DNA from: Rhodobacteraceae bacterium HTCC2083
GTDB taxonomy: Bacteria > Pseudomonadota > Alphaproteobacteria > Rhodobacterales > Rhodobacteraceae
DNA length: 55,190 nt
Assembly: GCA_000156115.1 (NCBI GenBank)
Contig: DS995276.1
Location: 3,387,353-3,442,542, forward strand
Direction: 5' to 3'
In this document: positions 26,847-35,626 of the stretch, piece by piece
How the letters are laid out: each line of letters starts with the position of its first letter
How positions within the stretch are numbered: the first letter of the stretch is position 1
Made by a program: the position numbers and the translations under genes
Notes under the pieces: generated by a model
The model's database searches: none
What the model was told of the DNA's origin: nothing
The model's input: the letters and a program-made list of their open reading frames with translations, nothing else

Positions 26847-27686
26847 ATGCTGCGCCTCACAACAGCCCTTTTGCTCGTCACTAGCCCGCTCGCTGCGCAA
26901 GAATTTTATAGCAGCGCACAACTGTCTTTCGGGCAAAGTCAAACGGCAGGTGCCCCCGTCGCCATCCAAAGCGCAACAGGAACTTTGCTGACGGGACGCA
27001 CCGATCTTAGCTTTGGCCGCCTTGCGCACAGTGGTCTCTACATCCAAGCGGATCTTGGGCTTGCGGCGACGAACAACGCCAATGTGGCCCCCAATACGGC
27101 AAACACCTCAAACAGCCTGATGCTACGCATGGGGCGCTCTGCTGATCGCTTTAGCTACGGTGTCTTTGTGGGCGCGCTGCAATCGGACCACGACAATGAC
27201 GTGAGCGATGATGCGATGCGTCTGCTCGCGGGTATTGAAGGCTCGTACATGCTAAATGATCGTTGGTCGTTCAATGGACATCTTGGATATATGACAGGCA
27301 CCAGTGGAACAGACAGCGTCGCAACAGCCACAAACGGAATTGCGACGGGCGTTGGCATCACTTTTGCAGCCACTGATCGCCTGAGCTTTGGCACCTCTAT
27401 CGGCTACCTCAACGCGAAAATGGACGCTCCGAGCACTGTGGTTGAGCTGTGGACGCTGGAGGCGCGCGTTGATTATGACATCCAAGTGATGCCCGGTCTG
27501 TCGCTCTTCGCCGCTGCGCAATATGGCGAGAGCCACCAGAAAGAGATCGTCGGCCCCGATGACATCACTGACACCACCTCAATCATGGCGGGGATCACCT
27601 ATCGCTTCGGTGGTAAACGTCCCAGAACCGCCGACCTCACCTATATGGAGCCATTCCTTGCCAACACAGGCGGCATTCTCGAATAG
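26847..27686 (+). CDS. Putative outer membrane beta-barrel protein
   Basis: A 279-residue exported protein. The signal peptide MLRLTTALLLVTSPLAAQ is clear. The mature part alternates hydrophobic and polar residues with many Gly/Ser/Thr turns (for example SFGRLAHSGLYIQADLGLA and ITFAATDRLSFGTSIGYL), as in a small outer-membrane barrel of about 8-12 strands. I do not recognise a specific family. It starts three bases after the tyrS stop and may be co-transcribed with it. It does not end in the usual terminal Phe, so insertion by the Bam machinery is plausible but unproven. Confidence 0.65.
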   Translation: MLRLTTALLLVTSPLAAQEFYSSAQLSFGQSQTAGAPVAIQSATGTLLTGRTDLSFGRLAHSGLYIQADLGLAATNNANVAPNTANTSNSLMLRMGRSADRFSYGVFVGALQSDHDNDVSDDAMRLLAGIEGSYMLNDRWSFNGHLGYMTGTSGTDSVATATNGIATGVGITFAATDRLSFGTSIGYLNAKMDAPSTVVELWTLEARVDYDIQVMPGLSLFAAAQYGESHQKEIVGPDDITDTTSIMAGITYRFGGKRPRTADLTYMEPFLANTGGILE

Positions 27687-27710
27687 GCTTTAATTTCCAA
27701 ATAAACTGCG

Positions 27711-27748
27711 GGGGAGTCTCAGCTTGTTGAGACGGGGGCTGATCCCCT
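27711..27748. terminator. Bidirectional terminator-like hairpins
   Basis: Between convergent genes. Inverted repeat GTCTCA (27716-27721) with TGAGAC (27728-27733) and a six-base loop, followed immediately by GGGGG-CTGAT-CCCC (27734-27747). The second hairpin touches the stop of the DUF3179 gene. There is no T-run, so these could equally be REP-like repeats. Confidence 0.45.
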
Positions 27749-28712
27749 ACTCACCCAACATCCAAATGCCATCTGGCCAAAAAGCGTGAAACGCAAAGGC
27801 AAACATCACATCATGTGGTAAGTCACCCTCCTGCGCATCCTTAACGCGTACACCGCCCACATCACGGCTTTTCGCAATACTGCGGCCATCCAAAGCCGAA
27901 GCTTGACCTGCTTTCCAAATCAAGCTCACACCGTTTTCCGTCACAGTGCCAAGCTTGGACAAACGCGTCAAAGGCCAGGCGCGATCTCCAACACGCACAA
28001 CACGTTCAAGCGCGGGAATGCCATGCGGTGGGTTCTCACCACTATATAGAAAAGGCTTTGTTGAACTGTCATAACTCACATATGGATTGCGGCCGTATTG
28101 GCGCGCAAAATCCGGCTCTTCCATCACCAAGCCCTCTGGGTTGCGCGCAACGAACTCGTCCCAGCTTTCCATCCACGTGGGCAATTGGACCAGTTCAGTT
28201 CCCAGCAAATCACCAACAATCGCCTCGCCAATCGCTTGCTGCCACCAAGTTTCAGTTTCGCGATCATACATTAACATATCTGAATTGCGCAGCTTGCCAG
28301 ACACACCAAACGTCAGCGTGCCTTGCTTTACGCGCCGATCAAAAGTGATACCGGAATTACACAACGGACAGAAAGTTACCGCAACAGGCACGCCACCGAC
28401 CACATCATTGGCGATCTCATGCCATGTCAGATATCGTACAGGGTAGGTACGCGCATCACCGTTGATCTCAACGGTGATCACAGGTTCTGTCCCACCGATG
28501 CGCGTCTCTGTGATGGCTTTGCGAAACTTGGGATTGCTCAGCGCAGGGATGCCATCCTTGGGCGGACCGCCAGACATGATCTCAACCCAGTTTTCAACTG
28601 TGGTTTTCTCAAAATCGGTTTTCGGCCATTCATGTTGCCAAAACTCAGGGCTGGCCGACGCCGTCCCCATCACCAGCGACAGACCCAAGGCCAAAGCGAT
28701 CCGTTTCAACAT
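27747..28712 (-). CDS. DUF3179 domain-containing periplasmic protein
   Basis: A 321-residue exported protein of the DUF3179 family. The signal peptide is MLKRIALALGLSLVMGTASA. The conserved core includes RYLTWHEIANDVVGGVPV and VTFCPLCNSGITFDRRV, where the CPLC motif suggests metal or redox chemistry, and YDRETETWWQQ. No reaction has been established for the family. It is a single gene, convergent with the barrel gene and followed upstream by the tandem cyclophilins on the same strand. Confidence 0.9.
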   Translation of the reverse strand: MLKRIALALGLSLVMGTASASPEFWQHEWPKTDFEKTTVENWVEIMSGGPPKDGIPALSNPKFRKAITETRIGGTEPVITVEINGDARTYPVRYLTWHEIANDVVGGVPVAVTFCPLCNSGITFDRRVKQGTLTFGVSGKLRNSDMLMYDRETETWWQQAIGEAIVGDLLGTELVQLPTWMESWDEFVARNPEGLVMEEPDFARQYGRNPYVSYDSSTKPFLYSGENPPHGIPALERVVRVGDRAWPLTRLSKLGTVTENGVSLIWKAGQASALDGRSIAKSRDVGGVRVKDAQEGDLPHDVMFAFAFHAFWPDGIWMLGE

Positions 28713-28798
28713 AAAAGCACCCTTCAGAGGTTTCCTCCAAAAGGTGCTTCAAAAAGCTTTGTTCGTATAGACCCACACACGCAATTGTGCGTTCGGCT

Positions 28799-29347
28799 TT
28801 ACTCGGTGACGGTCACAGTCTTCATCATATCAGGCGTGCCCACGACGGCGCCGTTGCCACCTGTGCCCAGCTTGATTTGATCAACCACATCCATGCCAGC
28901 TGTCACGCGGCCAACAACCGTGTACTGACCGTTCAGAAAATCGCCATCATCGAACATAATGAAAAACTGGCTGTTCGCTGAATTCGGGTTCTGGCTTCGC
29001 GCCATGCCGACGATACCGCGTTTGAACGGCTCGGACGAAAACTCTGCCTGAATGTCAGGCATATCAGAGCCGCCCATGCCAGCACGGGACGTATTGCCAC
29101 TGGATTGACCAAACTGAACATCGCCCGTTTGCGCCATGAAGCCATCAATCACACGGTGGAAAACAACGCCATTGTACGCGCCGCTTTCTGCAATCGCAGT
29201 GATCTGCGCGACATGTTTCGGGGCCAAATCCTCAAGTAAGTCGATGGTGATTGTACCATTGGCACCTTCACCAGCGACTTCGACCTGAAGGCCCGTCGCA
29301 AGCGCAGGGCTTGCGAACAGGCACAGGGCAAACGCGAGCTTACGCAT
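28799..29347 (-). CDS. Periplasmic cyclophilin-type peptidyl-prolyl isomerase
   Basis: A 182-residue PPIase that catalyses cis/trans isomerisation of X-Pro bonds in the periplasm. The signal peptide MRKLAFALCLFASPALA is followed by a complete cyclophilin domain: VVFHRVIDGFMAQTGDV, MARSQNPNSANSQFFIMF and LNGQYTVVGRV. The ATG at 29347 overlaps the upstream cyclophilin stop by eight bases (ATGCGTAA). The two paralogues therefore form an operon serving periplasm and cytoplasm. An upstream in-frame codon at 29356 would only add three residues. Confidence 0.94.
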   Translation of the reverse strand: MRKLAFALCLFASPALATGLQVEVAGEGANGTITIDLLEDLAPKHVAQITAIAESGAYNGVVFHRVIDGFMAQTGDVQFGQSSGNTSRAGMGGSDMPDIQAEFSSEPFKRGIVGMARSQNPNSANSQFFIMFDDGDFLNGQYTVVGRVTAGMDVVDQIKLGTGGNGAVVGTPDMMKTVTVTE

Positions 29348-29846
29348 CTGCAGCAACTTTCATGGACACCATGCGATCCGGCTCCACAGGTGGCTCGCCA
29401 CGTGTGATTGCATCAACCAAATCCATGCCCGACGTCACACGGCCATAAACCGTGTACTGACCGTTGAGAAAGTTGTTGTCGGAAAAGTTGATGAAGAACT
29501 GGCTGTTTGCGGAATCAGGGTTCTGGCTGCGCGCCGCACCGATTGTACCACGATCATGGGGCAGCTTGGAGAACTCAGCTGGCAAATCAGGCATGTCAGA
29601 GCCGCCCGTGCCAGCCATGCGGATGTTAAAATCCTTTTCCATGTTGCCATTCGCAACGTCACCGGTTTGCGCCATGAAACCCTCAATCACACGGTGGAAC
29701 GCCACGTTGTCGTATGCACCTGAGCGTGCAAGCTCTTTCATACGTTCACAGTGCTTCGGTGCCACATCAGGCAGCAATTCAATTGTGACTGTGCCGTCTT
29801 TGAGTTCCAACAGGATTGTGTTTTCGAGATCTTTTGTATCGGCCAT
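29340..29846 (-). CDS. Cytoplasmic cyclophilin-type peptidyl-prolyl isomerase
   Basis: A 168-residue single-domain cyclophilin without a signal peptide, so cytoplasmic. Active-site segments are VAFHRVIEGFMAQTGDV, AARSQNPDSANSQFFINF and LNGQYTVYGRV. ATG 29846 (MADTKDLENTILLEL) fits the family N-terminus; the frame is open upstream into the pgk leader. It is the first gene of a two-cyclophilin operon and close in sequence to the downstream paralogue, evidence of a duplication. It diverges from pgk. Confidence 0.95.
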   Translation of the reverse strand: MADTKDLENTILLELKDGTVTIELLPDVAPKHCERMKELARSGAYDNVAFHRVIEGFMAQTGDVANGNMEKDFNIRMAGTGGSDMPDLPAEFSKLPHDRGTIGAARSQNPDSANSQFFINFSDNNFLNGQYTVYGRVTSGMDLVDAITRGEPPVEPDRMVSMKVAADA

Positions 29847-29970
29847 TCGGGCGCTCCTTTGATATCTGTTGGCGCAGTATCTAAGGCCCATTGCCGCAAT
29901 GGACAAGGCAAGCATTGACGATAACCGCTTTGAGCGGCAAAGACAGACCAAACCTGGCAGGAGAAATATA

Positions 29971-31161
29971 ATGAGCTGGACAACTTTGGATCAAATGGAC
30001 CTTGCAGGAAAGCGCGTGCTGACGCGCGTGGATATCAACGTTCCGATGGAAAACGGTGTGGTCACAGATGCCACGCGGATCGAACGGCTTGTTCCGACTG
30101 TGCGCGATATCCTAGCCGCTGGCGGCCTGCCAATCCTGCTTGCACACTTCGGGCGCCCAAAAGGTCAGCGCGTGCCAGAGATGAGCTTGCAGCCCCTGGT
30201 ACCAGCCTTGGAAACCGCATTCGGGTGTGATGTCATGTTCTCTGCCGATTGTATTGGCGCGGGCGCAAATGCTGCCGCCTGCGCATTGCAAGCAGGTCAG
30301 GTTCTTGTGCTGGAAAACACACGCTATCACGCTGAGGAACCTGCGAACGATCCCACCTTCGCGGCTGAAATCGCCAAACTTGGTGATATCTATTGCAACG
30401 ACGCCTTCTCCGCCGCCCACCGCGCGCATGCAAGCACGGAAGGTCTCGCGCATCTACTGCCGTCCTGCGCGGGTCGCTTGATGCAAGCGGAACTGAGTGC
30501 CTTGGAGGGTGCATTAAGCGCGCCGAAGCGTCCTGTGGTTGCGGTGGTTGGCGGTGCGAAAGTGTCGAGCAAATTGGAACTGCTAGGCAATCTCGTGGAA
30601 AAGGTCGATCATCTGGTGATTGGCGGCGGCATGGCGAACACCTTCTTAGCGGCACAAGGGATTGATGTAGGTAAGTCGCTGGCAGAGCATGATATGACCA
30701 ACACCGCGCTTGAGATCCTCGGCAAAGCCAAAAGCGCAAGATGCGAAATTGTGCTTCCCTCTGACATCGTTGTCGCGCGGGAATTCAAAGCAGGCGCAGA
30801 TAGCGAGACCCTACCCGTGAACGCCTGCCCCTCAGATGCGATGATCCTCGATGCTGGGCCCAAAACCGTCGCGCGGATTTCGACGATCCTGGATGGTGCC
30901 AAAACGCTTATCTGGAACGGCCCGCTTGGCGCGTTTGAGATAGACCCTTTCGATATGGCCACCAACGCTGCTGCTACTTACGCCGCGGATCTCTCTAAGC
31001 AAGGCAAGCTAATCTCCGTTGCAGGCGGCGGCGACACCGTCGCGGCCCTGAACCAAGCGGGTGCGGCAGAGAAATTTACCTATATCTCTACTGCAGGAGG
31101 TGCATTCTTAGAGTGGATGGAGGGCAAAACATTGCCCGGTGTCGCCGCCCTCAGCAGCTAA
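29971..31161 (+). CDS. pgk: Phosphoglycerate kinase
   Basis: PGK (396 residues) transfers phosphate between 1,3-bisphosphoglycerate and ADP. Landmarks are the N-terminal [13 protein letters not shown] signature, [38 protein letters not shown] and the C-terminal nucleotide-binding [18 protein letters not shown] 29971 has AGGAGA 7 bases upstream; the frame is open for 34 codons before it but only the downstream start matches the family. It is followed by a periplasmic protein gene and then fba. A weak TGTTGGCGC half-site lies near 29867. Confidence 0.97.
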   Translation: MSWTTLDQMDLAGKRVLTRVDINVPMENGVVTDATRIERLVPTVRDILAAGGLPILLAHFGRPKGQRVPEMSLQPLVPALETAFGCDVMFSADCIGAGANAAACALQAGQVLVLENTRYHAEEPANDPTFAAEIAKLGDIYCNDAFSAAHRAHASTEGLAHLLPSCAGRLMQAELSALEGALSAPKRPVVAVVGGAKVSSKLELLGNLVEKVDHLVIGGGMANTFLAAQGIDVGKSLAEHDMTNTALEILGKAKSARCEIVLPSDIVVAREFKAGADSETLPVNACPSDAMILDAGPKTVARISTILDGAKTLIWNGPLGAFEIDPFDMATNAAATYAADLSKQGKLISVAGGGDTVAALNQAGAAEKFTYISTAGGAFLEWMEGKTLPGVAALSS

Positions 31162-31250
31162 GCACGGGGACGGTCAGGTATCCCAACCCTTGCCGAAATA
31201 CGAATTTCGAGTAACCTGAGAGTAATTTTATCAGCCTCGGGATTATTACG

Positions 31251-32843
31251 ATGTCCGTTAAACGCACTATTTTATACACGGGTGCGCTAACTTGCGCCCT
31301 TGCAATGCCGCTTCATGCTCAAGAGCAAGCAGCTGAAAACCCTGTCACGCTTTGGGACAACTTCTCACTCGACAATATTTTGACGATGGTCGTGCAAAGC
31401 TTTATTCCGACCCTGCGTGTATTGGCAGATGTGCGCTATGAACAGATCGATGTAGACGTTGTGCGCAACCGTATCGCGCTTGTTGGCGTCGATGTGCGCC
31501 CGTTTTTGCCCTATGTCGAGGGGGACGCTTGTGCAATTACAGCCGACGGGCTGGTCATGAGCGGGCAGCCTCTTGATCGCCAGCAAGGCTATATCATCAA
31601 CATTGCACTTGAAGGCACAGTGCTTGATTTTGATTGTCTGCCAAGCGACGCGCGCCCCGTGGTTGGCATGATGGGCGTCGATGATATCCGCCTTGATCGC
31701 ATGACTGTTAACGTGAACTACGATTTTGCCTCTGGCGGGGCGATGATCAATTTTGGCGCAGATCTGGACAAGCTTGCAGCGCTCAGCGGCTCCGTCGATC
31801 TTGATTACATCAGTTACCGCATGGATCTCGACACCGAAGAGGTCAGCCCAGCCGTCTATGTGAACCACGCACAGCTTACGTTGGAAAATCGCGGACTTTA
31901 TGAAGCAGGATCTCGCATGGCCTCTCCCGGCATGCTTGATCCGGCCGCTTTGGAGCAACTGATCCCCGGAGCGTTGAGCGAGATGTTTGGCGAGATGAAT
32001 GGTTTTGAGGCGCGCGAGCTTAGTAGAGAGCAAGAAGCGTTCATTAATCAAGCCGTCGTTACCGCCACGGCCTTTGTCGCAAACCCCGGTCAGATAACCC
32101 TTGAAACCGACGCACCAAATACGCCTGTGCGTTTGGGGGAAAGCGACCTGGAAGATCCCAAGGGGATATTCTCCAAGCTCGGGCCGACAATTGGCACAGT
32201 TCCCATGGCAATCTCTCGCGGGATTCCCGCCGCTGAACTAAAGCAAGCAATCGACGGACTTTTGCCGGCAGCGCGCAATCTGGACGTCGGTCGCGCTTTG
32301 CTGAGCGGAGTGGGCGCGCCACGCAACACCACTTTAGGTCTACGTCTGCTTGATCCGCTCGCAAAAGAGGGCAACGCTGAAGCAACATCCCTGATGGCAG
32401 AAGCGATGCAGTACAGCGACGCTGCAACCGCTTATCGATTGGCCCTGCATGCAAGCGCAAATGGCCAAACCGGCAGTCTGAGTTTGCTCAATGATCTTGA
32501 GGATGCGCTAAGTCTGAACCAATTGCTTGAGGTGCAAGATATCATGCTTGGCGGCGGCGGACCTGTTGCTGCTGATTTCGACTCTATCGGTGACATTAGG
32601 CGCGCAGCGCGTGGCCATCTTTTAGGAACCACGCGCATTCGATCCTACCGCGCAGCCTATTACTGGGCCTCTGTGGGAGCCGCAACGGGCGATGTTGCCT
32701 CTGCCGCGATCCGCGACGAGATTGATACGATTATGCGGTTGCGCGGTGCCACAAATGCTTGGACAGAGGTACAAACCAGCCTCGAAAACGGCGTGCTGCG
32801 CGATTGGGTTGGGCGTGATTTGCCTGCTAAGCTGCAAAAATAG
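31251..32843 (+). CDS. Uncharacterised periplasmic protein
   Basis: A 530-residue exported protein of unknown function. The signal peptide is MSVKRTILYTGALTCALAMPLHA. Residues about 55-280 read as an extended beta-rich region with alternating hydrophobic positions (VRYEQIDVDVVRNRIALVGVDV, VGMMGVDDIRLDRMTVNVNYDF), resembling substrate-pathway or AsmA/YdgA-like proteins. Residues about 300-480 are helical with Sel1/TPR-like character (LLDPLAKEGNAEATSLMAEAM, AYRLALHASANGQ). It lies between pgk and fba, with no metabolic logic that I can see. Neither domain resemblance is firm. Confidence 0.7.
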   Translation: MSVKRTILYTGALTCALAMPLHAQEQAAENPVTLWDNFSLDNILTMVVQSFIPTLRVLADVRYEQIDVDVVRNRIALVGVDVRPFLPYVEGDACAITADGLVMSGQPLDRQQGYIINIALEGTVLDFDCLPSDARPVVGMMGVDDIRLDRMTVNVNYDFASGGAMINFGADLDKLAALSGSVDLDYISYRMDLDTEEVSPAVYVNHAQLTLENRGLYEAGSRMASPGMLDPAALEQLIPGALSEMFGEMNGFEARELSREQEAFINQAVVTATAFVANPGQITLETDAPNTPVRLGESDLEDPKGIFSKLGPTIGTVPMAISRGIPAAELKQAIDGLLPAARNLDVGRALLSGVGAPRNTTLGLRLLDPLAKEGNAEATSLMAEAMQYSDAATAYRLALHASANGQTGSLSLLNDLEDALSLNQLLEVQDIMLGGGGPVAADFDSIGDIRRAARGHLLGTTRIRSYRAAYYWASVGAATGDVASAAIRDEIDTIMRLRGATNAWTEVQTSLENGVLRDWVGRDLPAKLQK

Positions 32844-32868
32844 GCCATCCGCGAAAAAGCTGCCCCCC

Positions 32869-32882
32869 TGTTAGCGCAACCC
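32869..32882. promoter_or_regulatory. Degenerate LacI-type operator upstream of fba
   Basis: TGTTAGCGCAACCC matches 11 of 14 positions of TGTTAGCGCTAACA, with an intact left half. It lies 64-77 bases before the fba start in the gap after the periplasmic protein gene. It is credible mainly because similar sites precede zwf and eno. Confidence 0.35.
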
Positions 32883-32945
32883 TGATTGCCTAAGAGCGGG
32901 GGCTCACCTACACCGCGTTTAACGCAAGCAAAACAAGGTGTTCAG

Positions 32946-33839
32946 ATGACTAATCCACATATGGCTGACAAAATTCGCACAGGTAACGGCTTTATCGCGG
33001 CCTTGGATCAGTCAGGTGGATCGACACCGAAATCCTTGCGTCTGTATGGCGTTAAGGACAGCGACTACAACACCGACGCAGAAATGTTTGATTTGATCCA
33101 CTGCATGCGCGCACGCATCGTGTCGTCCCCTGCGTTTACGGGGGAGCGTGTGATCGGCGCGATCTTGTTCGAGATGACGATGGAGCGCGAGATCGGTGGC
33201 AAACCTTCGGCCAAGGCGCTCTGGGAGGACAATGGCGTTGTGCCGTTCCTGAAGATCGACAAGGGCTTAGAGGATGTTGCCGACGGCGCGCAGGTCTTGA
33301 AACCCATGCCCGTGCTCGACGAATTACTTAAACGTGCCGTTTCCAATGGCGTGTTCGGTACGAAAGCGCGCTCTGTCATCAGCGCTGCAAACGTTGATGG
33401 CATCCGCGCCGTTGTCCAGCAGCAATTTAAAGTGGGTAATCAGGTTTTGGCCGCAGGGCTTGTCCCGATTATCGAGCCTGAAGTCACCATTGATATCGCA
33501 GACAAGGCCGAGGCAGAACAGATTTTGCTCAACGAGATCACGATTGCCCTTGATACCGTGCCAGAGGGCCAACAGATCATGCTCAAGCTCACATTGCCTG
33601 AAGTCGCAAACACATATGCAGCCCTCAATGATCATCCCAAAGTGATGAAAGTCGTGGCCCTCTCGGGTGGCTATGATCGCGCCGAAGCGACTAAGCGCCT
33701 GTCCCAGAACAAAGGTATGATCGCCAGCTTTAGCCGCGCGTTGACCGAAGGGCTTTCGCACAAACAAAGCGATAATGAGTTCAACGCCACACTGGATGGC
33801 ACGATAGCACAAATCCACGAGGCCTCGATCGCGGGATGA
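32946..33839 (+). CDS. Fructose-bisphosphate aldolase class I
   Basis: A 297-residue class I (Schiff-base) aldolase that splits fructose 1,6-bisphosphate to dihydroxyacetone phosphate and glyceraldehyde 3-phosphate. The ALDQSGGSTPKSLRLYGV motif near the N-terminus, FLKIDKGLE, VPIIEPEV and LKLTLPEV are characteristic of the short bacterial class I group; no metal ligands are needed. ATG 32946 was chosen at the conserved N-terminus; an in-frame ATG at 32886 would add 20 unsupported residues. It is separated by a single base from the downstream pseudogene, which runs on the opposite strand. Confidence 0.95.
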   Translation: MTNPHMADKIRTGNGFIAALDQSGGSTPKSLRLYGVKDSDYNTDAEMFDLIHCMRARIVSSPAFTGERVIGAILFEMTMEREIGGKPSAKALWEDNGVVPFLKIDKGLEDVADGAQVLKPMPVLDELLKRAVSNGVFGTKARSVISAANVDGIRAVVQQQFKVGNQVLAAGLVPIIEPEVTIDIADKAEAEQILLNEITIALDTVPEGQQIMLKLTLPEVANTYAALNDHPKVMKVVALSGGYDRAEATKRLSQNKGMIASFSRALTEGLSHKQSDNEFNATLDGTIAQIHEASIAG

Positions 33840-33840
33840 A

Positions 33841-34455
33841 TTAGCCCATCTCAAGCTCTGCAATGCGGGCTGATAGATCGACGTCCACTATCTGTAACTG
33901 CCCCATTTGGCCACCGACGACTTAGCGGATCACATCCCCTGAATAATGCTTCGGGATGTATTTCGGACAGTTCCAGTCCAGCGCGATCACGTCGATACAC
34001 AAAATGCGCTCTGGCGTGGGCTGATCCTGTGGCAATGCAGCGATCAAACCATCTTGCGCGCCGGAGTGTGAGAGCAACGTCGCGCGACCTTGGATTTTTA
34101 AGCGAGCTTGGTTCAGATAATCCATACAGAACAACGATACGCGCGCGTCTTTTTACAGATTGCCCATAGTGATAAACTGATAATTTTCACGGTAATCCTC
34201 ACAGACCAGTTGGCTTGTTGTATGTGCGCGCAAAAATCCAACGGGACCACCGCGATGTTGCACATATGGCCAGCCATCTGGATTTGTTAAGGGGATGTAA
34301 AAGCTCTCACGCGCTTGGATTAAGGCGATGTCTTCGGAGCTTAAGCTGTCTTGCGTGCGCTGCGGGTACATCTTCTGTAATTACTCAATTGATCAATCCG
34401 CTTTTTGTAACTGTTGAATCGCCTCGTGAAACATCAGTTCGCCTTAGTTTTCCAT
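33841..34455 (-). pseudogene. Decayed pyridoxamine 5'-phosphate oxidase-family protein
   Basis: One 205-codon frame encodes a recognisable PPOX-family flavin protein but is broken by five in-frame stops: TAA 34446, TGA 34395, TAA 34383, TAA 34155 and TAA 33924 (first base of each on the minus strand). The pieces line up without a frameshift: an N-terminal MFHEAIQQLQ segment, GWPYVQHRGGPVGFLRA, RENYQFITMGNL, then FCMDYLNQARLKIQGRA, DWNCPKYIPKHYSG, and a C-terminal QMGQLQ...ARIAELE tail. ATG 34455 has an AGGA site 8 bases upstream. It lies 14 bases downstream of lpxB. The intact protein would be about 204 residues, normal for the family. Confidence 0.82.
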
Positions 34456-34468
34456 GGCTTTTCCTTTT

Positions 34469-35623
34469 TTAATTCAGCGTTTGGTGATCAGACAACCCGT
34501 CAAGCACAGCCTGCGCCGCGCGAAGACCGGGCGCATCGCCGCCATGCCCGAGCCGCCGCATCGTGACACGCATCGCTTCGTTTTGGTTTGCACCATCATT
34601 CATCACCTGCAGCAGGGCTTCGGCAATGCGTTCAGGCACGCAATCTGCGCCTATAAATTCGGGAACGGCGCGCGTGTCAGAGACGAGATTGACCAGCGTT
34701 ACAGTATCTACTTTTAACATGCGTCCAATGATCTGGCGCGACAGCCAATTCATATCATAGGCGATCACCATAGGTGTACCGGCCGCTGCAAGTTCAAGCG
34801 AGACAGTGCCAGACGCCGCGAGCGCAACATCAGCTGCTTTGAACGCCGCACACTTTTGCGTCTTGTCTTCAGAGCAGATCACAAGCGGATTACAGGGCCA
34901 GTCTTTAACCGCCTCGCGCACCAGATATTCAACAGGCGAGGCGGCGGGGATAACGACACGCAGGTCTGGTGTCACTTTCAAAACTGGCTCAAGAACTTGC
35001 CCAAAGATCGGTGCGAGGCGCCCCACCTCCCCGCGTCTTGATCCGGGTAAAACCAGCGCAAGCGGTGCATCGCTAATACCGTGCTCAGCGCGAAACTCTT
35101 GCGCTTCGGTCTCACTGGCTTGCATATCCGTTACCACAGGATGCCCAACAAAATCGCAGCGCATGCCAGCGGCTTCCATATAGGGCTGCTCAAACGGGAA
35201 CAGCGCGAGCACTTGATCGATATGGCGCGCCATCTTCGCAGCACGCCCTGCACGCCACGCCCAAACTGTTGGGGCCACGTAGTGCACGCAGCGAATATGG
35301 CTTTTTGCCTTCACAAGCTTAGCCACACGAAGCGAAAATTCCGGCAGATCAATGGTGATCAGTACATCCGGCTTATCCGCGATAATCGCATCAGCTGTTT
35401 CAGAAATACGGCGTTTGAGATGGCGGTACTGAGATAGGATTTCTGAAATTCCCATAATGGAAATTTCTTCCATTGGGAAACGACTTTGCAATCCTGCCTC
35501 GCCCATCCGCGCGCCACCGATCCCCTCAAATTTAACCTCAGGCACCAGCGTTTGAAGTCCCACCATCAAAGCCGCACCAAGCTTGTCGCCAGACGGTTCA
35601 CCCGCGATAATAAAGACCCGCAT
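34469..35623 (-). CDS. lpxB: Lipid-A-disaccharide synthase
   Basis: LpxB (384 residues) condenses UDP-2,3-diacylglucosamine with lipid X to make the lipid A disaccharide at the inner membrane. Family landmarks are IAGEPSGDKLGAALM at the N-terminus, FEGIGGARM, IDLPEFSLRVAK, YVAPTVWAWRAGRA and LPGSRRGEV. It is the last intact gene of the envelope cluster, three bases after lpxI, whose product makes lipid X. Length is normal. Confidence 0.97.
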   Translation of the reverse strand: MRVFIIAGEPSGDKLGAALMVGLQTLVPEVKFEGIGGARMGEAGLQSRFPMEEISIMGISEILSQYRHLKRRISETADAIIADKPDVLITIDLPEFSLRVAKLVKAKSHIRCVHYVAPTVWAWRAGRAAKMARHIDQVLALFPFEQPYMEAAGMRCDFVGHPVVTDMQASETEAQEFRAEHGISDAPLALVLPGSRRGEVGRLAPIFGQVLEPVLKVTPDLRVVIPAASPVEYLVREAVKDWPCNPLVICSEDKTQKCAAFKAADVALAASGTVSLELAAAGTPMVIAYDMNWLSRQIIGRMLKVDTVTLVNLVSDTRAVPEFIGADCVPERIAEALLQVMNDGANQNEAMRVTMRRLGHGGDAPGLRAAQAVLDGLSDHQTLN

Positions 35624-35626
35624 CGC

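Noticed and set aside
33841-34455. Stop-codon reassignment or selenocysteine as an explanation for the interrupted PPOX gene
   Set aside because: Both TAA and TGA interrupt it, no SECIS-like element was noticed, and many other genes in the window end normally at these codons.
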